From the NCBI GenBank assembly GCA_950295325.1, contig OX485805.1:17781501-17845500 (forward strand): DNA of 64,000 nucleotides, read 5' to 3'. The notes under the pieces were generated by a model that saw nothing but the letters and a program-made list of their open reading frames with translations, did not search any database and was not told where the DNA came from. This document shows, piece by piece, positions 1-9,500 of this stretch. The translations under genes were made by a program, and so were the position numbers. Within the stretch, counting starts at the first letter, position 1; every line of letters begins with the position of its first letter. This DNA is from Polytrichum commune. Lineage: Eukaryota > Streptophyta > Polytrichopsida > Polytrichales > Polytrichaceae.

Positions 1-1161
1 CTCAACTCCATGGTAAAAATCCTCCAAGACCGTACACAGCCAATCACACTATACAAAGTCAGAGCACACGTCAACATTGACGGTAATGAAAAAGCGGATA
101 AACTAGCAAAAGACGGGTTAGAATTAGAACACAGAATTGCCATCCACCCATACGAACATGCCCACGCCATCCCGTATTATTACCAAAAGGACGTCTGGGC
201 CTCGATGGCAGACATCCCAGACAAAGGCCCAGTAAGATTCTTAGAAAAACAAATTAAAAAATATGATAGGAAAACCAATATAGCAATCATGGCCACACAA
301 ACCCCCAACACGTGTAAATGGACAGAAAATATAGACATTGACAAAGAACTGTCCAACGAATTCTGGACAAATCCCTTAATCACAGACAAACAAAAATCTT
401 GCCTTATTAAATTCCGCACAGGAACATACATGGGTAATGCTAGAAAACAAATGTTCTTCGGTCACCAGAGGTACCCCTCTATCACATGCCCTATATGCAA
501 TTCAAACGATCCAGACACTTGGCTACATGTTCTACTGAAATGCAACCAACAACATATACACTCACTACGAATTAAAAGACATAACAAAGCAGTCGGAGAA
601 ATTAGAAAGCTTCTAATCTCGTCCGAAAAATCCCGATGTTTTACTCTCATGAATGCCGGTACCTTCAATAATAACCCCCAAGAAAATACAGTCCCCAATT
701 GGCTACTCCCCTGCACATGTAACACACAAAGATGTCATTGCAACGCAAGATTTCGACCTGATATACTCTGCGTTAAAGGATTACCATACCAAAATGACCC
801 TCCCATTGACATTGACCCTAACCTCACCATACAATTTATTGAATTCACATATTGTAACGACAGATTTTCCCCAGAAACAATAGAAGCAAAAAACAATAAA
901 TACAAACCTTTGATTGATAGTATCGCTTCCAGAGGATGGAAAATCAAACCACTTATTGTCATCACAGCTGGGGCCCGAGCTACGGCCCACATCCCATCTA
1001 TGAAAATACTAGAAGAAAATCTCAAAATACCCCTGGTTACCATCAAAAATACCTTTAAAAACATTAATACCATTGCAATACAATATGCCATGTCCATCCT
1101 CCTCCATAAGAGGAGAATTGAAAACCACCAACCGCTCCCCCAAAACTTAGACCCTCCATAA
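1..1161 (+). CDS. Non-LTR retrotransposon ORF, 3' part: RNase H tail, CCHC knuckle, restriction-like endonuclease
   Basis: The frame is open from base 1, so the 5' end lies outside the window and the ATG at 10 is only the first internal Met (residues numbered from it). Residues 19-31 contain the end of an RNase H domain (AHVNIDGNEKADKLA: late catalytic His, then the Asp of ADKLA). A knuckle follows, C160-x2-C163-x9-H173-x4-C178, then RIKRHN (187-192), the arrangement found just upstream of the endonuclease in R2-type LINEs. A second cysteine cluster (CTCNTQRCHC, 235-244) precedes RPD (249-251), FIEFTYC (E278) and an Ala-Lys/Lys-Tyr segment (K294, K297), matching the PD-(D/E)XK pattern of restriction-like endonucleases that nick target DNA for reverse transcription. 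The frame is uninterrupted to the stop at 1159-1161, suggesting a young copy. RNase H and RLE together resemble the Dualen layout; assignment to that clade is inference. Confidence 0.75.
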   Translation, partial: LNSMVKILQDRTQPITLYKVRAHVNIDGNEKADKLAKDGLELEHRIAIHPYEHAHAIPYYYQKDVWASMADIPDKGPVRFLEKQIKKYDRKTNIAIMATQTPNTCKWTENIDIDKELSNEFWTNPLITDKQKSCLIKFRTGTYMGNARKQMFFGHQRYPSITCPICNSNDPDTWLHVLLKCNQQHIHSLRIKRHNKAVGEIRKLLISSEKSRCFTLMNAGTFNNNPQENTVPNWLLPCTCNTQRCHCNARFRPDILCVKGLPYQNDPPIDIDPNLTIQFIEFTYCNDRFSPETIEAKNNKYKPLIDSIASRGWKIKPLIVITAGARATAHIPSMKILEENLKIPLVTIKNTFKNINTIAIQYAMSILLHKRRIENHQPLPQNLDPP

Positions 1162-1222
1162 AACCCAAAAAGCTTATATAATATTTAGTATCTATTTACA
1201 GCTCAGAATGAGGGATTGGTGC

Positions 1223-1359
1223 CGGTTGGTTGGAACAAATTTCCTGCCTTTTACTCACGTGCAGCACCAAGTCACGCGATACATGTTTAACGATCATACG
1301 GACTCGACTGAAATCGAACCCGGAACGTCTTAACTCAAACATCCTCCCACAACCAACCG
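1223..1359. other. tRNA-like A/B-box segment, antisense, in the LINE 3' region
   Basis: On the minus strand GGTTCGATT (1320-1312) resembles a pol III B box and GGTTGGTTGTGGGA (1358-1345) loosely resembles an A box, at tRNA-like spacing. Perfect 10-base inverted copies (CGGTTGGTTG at 1223-1232, complement at 1350-1359) bracket the segment. No complete tRNA cloverleaf could be built, so this is not called a tRNA gene; a SINE remnant or a structured LINE 3' UTR are alternatives. Confidence 0.3.
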
Positions 1360-1426
1360 AGGAATCATGACTTGGCGTTCACTCTCATAACAAAAACACT
1401 AATTATACCTAAAAGGCATGCACCGC

Positions 1427-1448
1427 CGTGGGCCATGATCGGCCCACG
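1427..1448 (+). other. Perfect 8-bp hairpin in LINE 3' UTR
   Basis: CGTGGGCC (1427-1434) and GGCCCACG (1441-1448) form a perfect stem with a 6-base loop. It lies in the presumed 3' UTR, where LINE reverse transcriptases often recognise structure. Confidence 0.6.
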
Positions 1449-1568
1449 TTATTTGTTTCTCGGTTACTATAGTGTCCATCCTCGAAAGAGGAGAGTAGTT
1501 TTGTCCCAGCTTCCCCATGTCCTGTGGGCATCGGGTTGTTGGCATTACGAACGGACACTCTATTCACG

Positions 1569-1589
1569 CCGGCCCCTAACAGGGACCGG
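1569..1589 (+). other. Terminal hairpin just before the TCTA tail
   Basis: CCGGCCCCT (1569-1577) pairs with AGGGACCGG (1581-1589) with one mismatch and a 3-base loop, ending 4 bases before the TCTA run. The position suggests a 3' recognition structure; that role is inference. Confidence 0.5.
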
Positions 1590-1593
1590 AGTT

Positions 1594-1624
<31 letters not shown>

Positions 1625-1625
1625 C
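1594..1625 (+). repeat. (TCTA)n tetranucleotide run
   Basis: About eight TCTA units follow the terminal hairpin. Read as the LINE tail; a coincidental microsatellite is possible. Confidence 0.8.
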
Positions 1626-1746
1626 TTCCATAGCCTTTGCCTTTTCTTTTACATGCATGTGCAAATTGTTGATAATTGCATGGTCTTCTGCAAGTTGTTA
1701 GCAAGACTTTTGTATGGGTCCCCTTGTTGTTCCTTAAGATTTTTGG

Positions 1747-1804
1747 CACGCGTGCGTGCGCGCACCCACACACACACACACACACTATATATATATATAT
1801 ATAT
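1747..1804. repeat. (CG/CA)n-(TA)n microsatellite
   Basis: Alternating GCGTGC followed by an 11-unit CA run and a TA run. Simple sequence; the short frames around it are artefacts. Confidence 0.9.
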
Positions 1805-2879
1805 TGAGAGAACAATGACCTGAACTAGAAGATCAATTTTAAAGGTAAGAGTTTTTGTGGACAAGGGGAATGGTGTGATGGAAAATGGTGAGGCCAATCA
1901 TGGATTGGGGGTATTCAATCTCAGTTCATTTAGCTTGACCCCAATTTCATCTGGCACATGTGGGAATGGGTGCTTAAACCCTCATGGGTATGTAGAAATG
2001 CATGAGGGATTTGAAGTAATATAAAGGGATATATGGTAAAAAACTAAGGTTGAATGTAGGGTTGTTAATCTTGCCATTGCTCATGTAGACAATGTGGCCG
2101 ATAGGAAGAAAAAGAACAATTTTGGCTTGGAAACTTCATGAACCTTTGCATTGTAAATAGCCTTGGGTTGAACATGCAGTGGGTGAAAATGAGGTGTCCA
2201 TTAGGTGTAATGTAGGGTGTGGTCTATCACTGAGGGTTGTGAGGAACTTTTAATTCCCAAAATAGATGTCTTTTGGAAGCATGCCAGTAGGAGGAAATGT
2301 GTTAGAGCCTTCCATGTTGTAAAGGTAGGAGAATTCTACTATTGGAAGGGATATAAACATGTCCATAATGAGAGGCTTTATGTTTTGAGAGGTAGGGACA
2401 TTGTGGTCTAGCAAATCACACATACTACAACCTTGAAAAGGAAAGAGAATTTGGGGCAATTTAGCTTGGTATTTGTCTTGCTCTCTAATGAACATCCTAT
2501 GACCTAATATGAGCACATGCAAAGGTTATTCTCTCACCTTAATGTGCCTAATAGTCCCATACACCAATGCTCATATGGTGTTGATTGGGAGATGGTCAAC
2601 TCCATGCATTGAATTCTCTTGATTGCAACTAAAAAAGAACGTGAGATTGACCAAAAAAGAATGTGATTTTAATGTGTTTTTTGTCTTAACTTGTATATGA
2701 GATTAATACAATGGATAATTAAACCTTGATCTTAGTGCAAGGCATGCTGTGCAATTTTAAAAGAGGGTCCCTATCCTACTAGCCTAAGAGCATATAATTG
2801 AGGAGGCCACGACTAATCGCATCAAAGAGCTTTGTGGGAGATCGTTGCCAAGCTTGTTTGTGTAGGTGTGGACATTTGA
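1805..2879. other. Spacer without recognisable gene
   Basis: AT-rich sequence with only short open frames that resemble nothing I know. It may include decayed flank of the hAT element that follows. Confidence 0.5.
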
Positions 2880-4240
2880 TGGATGCCAAACCATGGTGAT
2901 AGTGCAACTTCAGAAAGCCTATGCTATCTGCCTCATTGGGATCCATTGCATGGCACACATGATTAACCTTGACATGCAAGCTTTGTGTAATCTATCTTTT
3001 GTCTCAAAGTTGGAGAATCTAATGCAATCTCTATATGGGTAACAATTTTCTTCCCGTAAGATGGATGTTGAATTTCATGAACTTGTGAAGTGAGTAGAAA
3101 ATGAGGGTTTGAAAATCTCGAGAAACAATGAGACCAAATGGATCAACATATTGCAAACTTTTAAGAAGGTGAATAACGAGTAAAAACTTTTGATGAATTA
3201 CTAAGATGCATGTTGATGGTGCAACCACTAGTATTGGAATTAGCAATCTCCATGCCCCTTTTGATATTGATACCATCCTTGGTTTGCCATGGAGTGTGTC
3301 AATTCTTTGATTGTGCTTGCCCAATCTCGCAATGTCTATGTACTTGTTTACATTGAGGTAGTGAAGACTTGCCAACCCAAAATTTTCTAAATGTATTGTG
3401 ATTTAACCTCGTGAATTTCCATGTGTATGATGATGTTGTGAACAATACATTTTGCCAAATCACACAAGATTGGGTCACAAACTTGCACACTAACTTTGAT
3501 ACCCTATCGAGCATCTTCATTTAAGGATACTAGGGCATTCTCATTTCATCTACTAAACCGACCCTTATACATTTGCCGAAACATGGGTGAGCTAAGATGG
3601 GTGAGTGGAAGATCAATGTGTTGTGGCTATTGATGTGCTAATCAATGAGTTAGAGAGCATGTTTCCTTCTCATAAGCCCATGAATAGTCTTGGCATGGGC
3701 GTAGTATTGGTTGGTTCTAAGTTGGGAAACCACATTGCCCATTCATTCAGCCGCGTTGAAGGCTTATTACTCAACACCAAGAAGGTTGCATGGTTTGTTG
3801 AATGGCTTTAGTGTCCCTTTGATAGAGGGACCCTTGACTTGCAAGTGTCTTTCTTGAAGTTATTGGTGAAGACTCAAGCCCCAGAGGCCATGGCCAAACA
3901 TCATGACCAAATTAATGTCACGAAACTATGGACGCAACTATCCTTGAATGGGTTGTTGTGTAATTATCTCAATGAATACGAGGTGAATACATGAAGTTTG
4001 CCGAGCTTGCCATTGTGTAGGTGGTTGGTAGTGTAGAAAATAAGAGGACATTCTCTACCTTATCCTTCATCAAATTGAAACTTTGGAATATATATTTTTA
4101 GGGCACGTGAATAGTACCATTCACATGTATGCGCAACAATTCTATAGGTTGGAAACCTTCCTTCCCATGATGCAATCACAAATTGGAGAGAAGCCAAGGT
4201 CCAAGTGGGTGTAGATGGGTAGAGTGACATGGGTTTGGTC
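2880..4240 (+). pseudogene. Broken hAT-type transposase, copy 1
   Basis: Plus-strand translation in shifting frames shows blocks typical of plant hAT transposase-like proteins: CMAHMINLDMQALCNL near 2950, SFVSKLENLMQSLYG near 3000, then ETKWINILQTFKKV near 3130-3180, then a C-terminal dimerisation block (MKFAELAIV, VVGSVENKRTFSTLSFIKLK) at about 3990-4080. Several stops and frame changes separate the blocks, so no protein can be made. A related, independently broken copy lies at 39325-40545. Terminal inverted repeats were not identified. Confidence 0.7.
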
Positions 4241-4479
4241 ATTGGAGACATATGAGGTAAACTATGAGGAATGTGGTTTCAATTGTGTGCAAGTTGCATA
4301 TTTTGTATTGATTTTTGTGTGATCTATCCACCAAGCAAGAATTGGAGCCACAATTTCATGTTGATGTGAACAACTATCGAGGTAGTTGCGACTTCCAAAA
4401 TTTTCTCTCGTTATGTAGTAGAGTTATCCTTAAAGTCTCTAAGAGCATTTTTTGGAGAAAAAAAAGCTTTTGATAGTTT

Positions 4480-4745
4480 GTCAGCTTGTTGTGCATCAAA
4501 GCCTATTTTGAAAGTTGGGTGAAACTTTTGGGACCTCCTCTTTCCATCTCTCAAACTTTGAGAATTTTAGGATTTAAAATACAATATGTGCATGGGAACA
4601 CTATCCTAAATTGTATATTGGCATATGCAAGGCTAGCTTGGCCCACACACCCACTAGTACAAGCTAGAAAGCCGATTTTTAGTAGCTTGACATCACACAT
4701 TGTGTATGGTAGTTTAAGCATTAAAAAAACTTGGGTGATTTTTGG
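4480..4745 (+). repeat. Dispersed repeat family 2, copy 1
   Basis: About 265 bases recur, diverged but collinear, at 24775-25045. Shared landmarks are TTGGGACCTCCTCTT (copy 2: TTGGACCTCCTCTT), GCAAGGCTAGCTTG and ACAAGCTAGAA. The single open frame here is interrupted in the other copy, so it is not coding. Class unknown; SINE, MITE or LTR fragment are possible. Confidence 0.6.
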
Positions 4746-5719
4746 TTGATTCTCATAAACTCAAGGTTTGGGACTAGACCCATGATTCCATTTGCTTTAC
4801 TTTACAAATAGCTTTATTGCTTACTCACTTGTGGATTGTTTAAGCACTATGACCTGCAATGGGTAGGACCACAATTTGTGGTTGGAGTTCGAATCTCTTG
4901 CAATGTAAATATTTTCTGTACCACACTATAATAAGCTAGCAAAAACATGGCAATAAGTTGCTTAAATTTCATATTTATCCTCTTCTTGTTCTCATGTTCG
5001 ATTCAACGACACTCTAACCTCCTTAATATCATGTTCATGGCAACCAAAGTGCACGTGATGTTAAAGAGTTATGTAATAATAACATACATGCGTGATAATA
5101 AAGAATTAGTGTAGCACGTGACATTATGGAGTAACACAAAATCAATGCGGCAATAATGACAAACGACGACAATGTGATGCGTGTGAGCGTGTGGTTTGAA
5201 TTCTTTGGTGGATAATTTAAAGTCAAAAACTGTGATATATGAGAGGGACAATGACAACAAGGACGGAGATTTGAATTGAGCACATCATTCCCTAGGGTTT
5301 CAAGATATAAGAGAGGGAGTGACATTACGGAGGATGATATTATGGATGTTAGGGTGTACTACAAAGTGTGCATGTGGATTAGCCAGTAACAGTTTACCTA
5401 TCCTTAAAAGCAGTCGCCCATAACAACCTGCAGTTGTTTTAAAGTAGCCACCTGTAAATCCCTCAAGCTGAGGTGGCAAGCCACATATGCTGCACAATAA
5501 GGCCATTTATTAGAAGCTACTCATGCTTAATTTTTATTTTTACTCTCAGGAAAAAGCTGCTCCTATCTACCTAGATTACGTAGATGTAGCATACATGGGG
5601 GATGTGGATGTGTTGACGGGGACATGCCATGTCATGTCATGTCATGTAACGGCATGGCATGGATAGGCATGGGTGCGGGGCCCACGGAAGCATTGGGAGG
5701 GAAGGAAGGGAGCCAAGCC
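4746..5719. other. Spacer upstream of the HUA2-like gene
   Basis: No gene seen. It contains a short run of CATGT/CATGC pentamers at about 5624-5655 and otherwise unique AT-rich sequence. The distal promoter of the HUA2-like gene is expected in this interval. Confidence 0.5.
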
Positions 5720-5720
5720 G

Positions 5721-5777
5721 TAGAGAGAGGGAGTGGAGAGAGAGGGAGAGAGAGAGAGAAAGAGAGAGAGAGAGAAA
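5721..5777. repeat. (GA)n tract in presumed promoter or leader
   Basis: A nearly pure GAGA run lies about 0.8 kb before the HUA2-like start codon. GA/CT tracts are common in plant promoters and 5' leaders and bind BPC/BBR factors in other plants; a regulatory role here is inference. Confidence 0.7.
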
Positions 5778-6547
5778 GGCTGAAGCTGGCTATGGTGGTT
5801 AGGGTTTGGTCCAAGTCCCCGAGGAGGAGCGAATCGCCCCCACCACGCGCTGCCATCGATCTTTTGTCGCGCATATTTTTTTCTCAAAACATTGCCAAAC
5901 ATCGCCTGGGTTTTCTTGGCCCCATTTTCACCGCATTTTTTCACCTCTCAGGCTTTTCTCTGCTCTCCGAACATTGCAAGCGACGGAGAGGGGCCTGGGG
6001 TTTGGTGTCGCGGAATCCGCGATGATTTTAGCATCCAGTTGAGCGCGGGAGACGGGAAACTTGAATTTGGGGTGGATTGTAGTGTATGAAATGTCCGGGC
6101 AGGGTGTGTTGCTGGGGAACCGCCTCGTCGGCATGCACGAGGCCAAGGTTCTGGTGCTTTAGAAATTATCATCGTAATCCTGGACTATCTAGGAAATTTT
6201 TCGTTCTCGGTTGCGTGTTATTGTATTTTAACGGCAACGGAGAGAGGTGGTATCAAGCTGGGAATGGTGCGTGCGTCTGTGCAATGTGTGGCGTCGATGT
6301 GCGGAGCGCAAACGTGGTGTCATTTTCCTGGAGAGGCCTGAGAGGTTGACGGTAGGAGGCAGTCGCGATTACTATATTGGGCGGGATATGGGATATCAAG
6401 AGAAGGAAATCTTCGCAGTTAGGGTTTTGCGGCAAGTGAGAGACGAGGAGAGTAGAGGATAGAAGAGGAGAAGAGGAACGTTCTGGAAGTGGACTTTGCG
6501 ACGGAAAGTGGAGAGGAGGAGGAGGCTGATGTGAAACCCAGGAGGCT
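5778..6547 (+). promoter_or_regulatory. Probable promoter and 5' leader of HUA2-like gene, with upstream ATGs
   Basis: The segment turns GC-richer toward the coding start. It has several upstream ATGs, including 6020 (very short frame) and 6086 (87 codons, overlapping no known domain). If transcribed without an intron these would be upstream ORFs. The transcription start cannot be fixed from sequence alone. Confidence 0.4.
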
Positions 6548-9500
6548 ATGGCGAAGAAGAGAGGAGGAGGAGCCGGGAGGGCTGGAAAAGCAGGCGGAGC
6601 GGCAGCGGGTGTGGCAGCGGAAGCAGCACCACCCCGGGAGTTCAATGAGGGCGACCTTGTGTTGGCGAAGGTGAAAGGCTGGCCAGCCTGGCCTGCACAG
6701 GTTAGTCAGTCGTCCATCATCATAGTTTAGAAGAAGGCAAACCTCGGAAGAACTCCATAGGACGCTTCGGGAACTGTTACGAGTCTGTATGTGAGGGGTT
6801 TTGTCATGAGTGGAAAATTTACTGGCTGGGATGCCCTTCCTTTCCTGGAACACAGAGCAGAGCAATGTGAATCTTTTTTCTATTTCATTGTCTAGTCGTG
6901 CGTCTTGCGAGAACGATACGTGCAAAATGCGGATACTTATTTTTTGGAGCCTTTTCGAGGCATCTTTCCTTGAAACGTAATATTGTGGAGCAGGCATGAA
7001 GCTTTGGTTCTATGCACCCACCACCCTAAACACGAGTCGAGAGATGAGTGGTCTTATTATTCAGGTCGTATTGTGTGATTGATCGACGGATAATAAGTGA
7101 AGGTTGCAACTTATTTGATAAGTTCTGCATAAATTGCTGCTAGAATCTTTGTGAAGTTGTCGTTTCACCTGAAGTGATCGTGTGACGAAATTTACGGACT
7201 TGAACATTTTCTCTAAGTAGAAGTTGTAGAGGACAAACCTGCAGCCTCTTAGGTCCGATGAAGAGAGGGAGAGAGGGAGAGAGAGAGAGAGAGAGAGACA
7301 GAGAGACAGAGAGAGTACTGGCCGTAGGTCGTCAGATTCTCCTCGGGCTTTTTAATCTTATTTTGCATGCCTTCTGTGGGTGTCAATCCCAGAATTGTTG
7401 CCCTCTGAATAGTTGCAGTGTTCCTTGGAGCCACTATTGTCGCATGTGTGTTCTTGCAGTAAATTGTAGATAATGGTCTTTTAGAGTGGCAGTTTTTTGA
7501 AAGGAATACTGGTGATGGCATTCTTGAATGCTAATTATCAGTCATGCATGAGTATTGGAAAATCAAATAGGATAGTAGACTCACCGCTGAGAAGAGTTGT
7601 TGTTTACTGATAAAACCATTGCTTCCTCTTTTCGGTTATTGACGACTGGGGTTTACAAACAGGGGTTTACAGATGGGCTGACTTGTTTTTGGTTGCTGCA
7701 ATGGCAGATTGGGAGATCTGAGGCACAAGGAAGGAGTACCGGGAAAGTTTTTGTCACCTACTTTGGTCCAGGGCAGCAAATGTGAGTACATCGGACTTTG
7801 CCTTGCTGGGTCCATTCTTTTTTCTTTTTTTAGGGGGGAGATTTTGACTGTAAAGTGGTCTACTGCAGTGGCTGGTGTACACCAAGTGAGGTTTGCGAGT
7901 TCGATGCGGAGCAAAGAGAGCTTGCTATGCAAAAGATTCACAAAAAGAATGCTCAACCCAAATACATTATTGCTGTCAAGGAAATTTGTGCCGTGCAAGA
8001 TGAACGGACAGGAGCTGTGCAGAGGGATTCTGGTGGAGATGGCGGAGAAGCTGCTGAAGATGATGCTGGTCCCCCAGCTAGTGGTTTTGATATTCCAGAT
8101 AATGAAGTGGCAGGGAAAGAAGCTGACTCTAAGGAAGCTAAGCAAGACAAGTTTTTGACTCAGGTTGTAACACTGAACCAGCAGGATGAGGTCATTCCTT
8201 TTAATGAGGGAAACCTAGAAGACGATGCTGGGGAAGAGGACTGTGATAAGGACTGGAACAATGGTGATGTTATAGGACTGGCAAATGTCCTGGAAGGAGA
8301 TGTGCTGAAGGAAGAAGTAAATCATGATGGAGGTGACGCTGGTCTCTCAAACTCTTTTTCAGATGTTCAGAAACTGGACTCTGAGGCATCAAGGGCAGGA
8401 AGAAGGCGAGCTTTTGGGAATGCCTTGAAGAAAATTAGCCAGACTTCTGAGAAAGGCCAAGTTGCTAAAATTGAATTGCGGCAAAAAATGGATAGCAAAC
8501 CGCCTTTGCTGACTTATCAGCCTGGAAGAAAGAGAAAGAAGACTGTTGATCGGAGTGCTGATACAGATCAAGCTCCTACTGATGGTGCCAATGGCACAAT
8601 CTCCATCCTAGGTAAAGGTGGTCTAGAAGAATCAGCTGAGTTGCATGCCGAGACTAGTGAAGCACAGAGGAGGATAAAACATAGGGTTGGTAGACCATCT
8701 AAAGCTAGTCAACAGTCATCTCTAGGTGTGGAAAGCAAGTTTCCAGGTATGCAAGTGAAGCCAAATACAGGAGAAAGTAAGGTTGATTCAGATAATGGTG
8801 TGGGGGAAGATGCTCATGAAGGAAGTGATAGAACAATAACAGATGATGAATGTGGGACTAAATTAGTTTCTTCAGAGAATGGACACAATAAGAGGGGGGC
8901 ATATCTCAAGAAGGTAAAGCACAGCTTTGATGTCAAAGAAGAGGGTGAAGCTGGGGAGGGACATGAGACAACCCTTGACAGGGATATTGCTGTCAAGTCA
9001 GAGGGTGATAAAACCAAGAAAGGACCAAAAAAAGATCGAATACAATCATCCAGCAAAGCCCCTGAGGTGAGTTCCTGAAAATTGCTGGTTTGTGTCACAT
9101 TTAGTCATTTGATGTTTGTCTATGCCCTACCTTTGTGGACTTATGCAAGGCATTTCTATATTTGCTTGAAACAAGTTCAAGAGCTCTGCTGATGAGTGTT
9201 TACGGGGCTGTTTCCACTGGATCTCAAACATCTAGGTTGTCTTTTGGAAACATTAATGAATTGGAGAATCCATCCTAAGGTGGTTAGGACAATTTCATGT
9301 CTGATCTGCATGTCATGTTTCGACATGACAAATCAGTTGGAAATGGTGGTAACATGTCATTGCCATTCATGCCTGGTGGTTTGGTGGTTCACTATCTAGT
9401 TGTTGTCTTTCAGCCTGGTGTTGCAAGTCAGGTCAAACCTGACCTAAGTAGGGCGTTATGGAGTTTCATTACTAAAAGATTGAGTCTTCACAGTTAATAG

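Larger units (their letters stand above)
1..1625 (+). mobile_element. 3' end of a LINE with short tandem-repeat tail
   Basis: The ORF is followed by about 430 bases of untranslated sequence carrying two strong hairpins (1427-1448 and 1569-1589), then a TCTA tetranucleotide run at 1594-1625. Many LINEs end in a short tandem repeat instead of poly(A), so the TCTA run is taken as the 3' terminus. The 5' part of the element and any target-site duplication are outside the window or not recognisable. Confidence 0.6.

Noticed and set aside
5624-6349. Several open frames with Glu/Arg or Ser/Leu runs before the HUA2-like start
   Set aside because: They arise from the GA tract and GC-rich leader; no domain, and frames on both strands overlap. 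At most upstream ORFs.
7249-7521. Open frames on both strands in intron 1
   Set aside because: Translation of the GA microsatellite.
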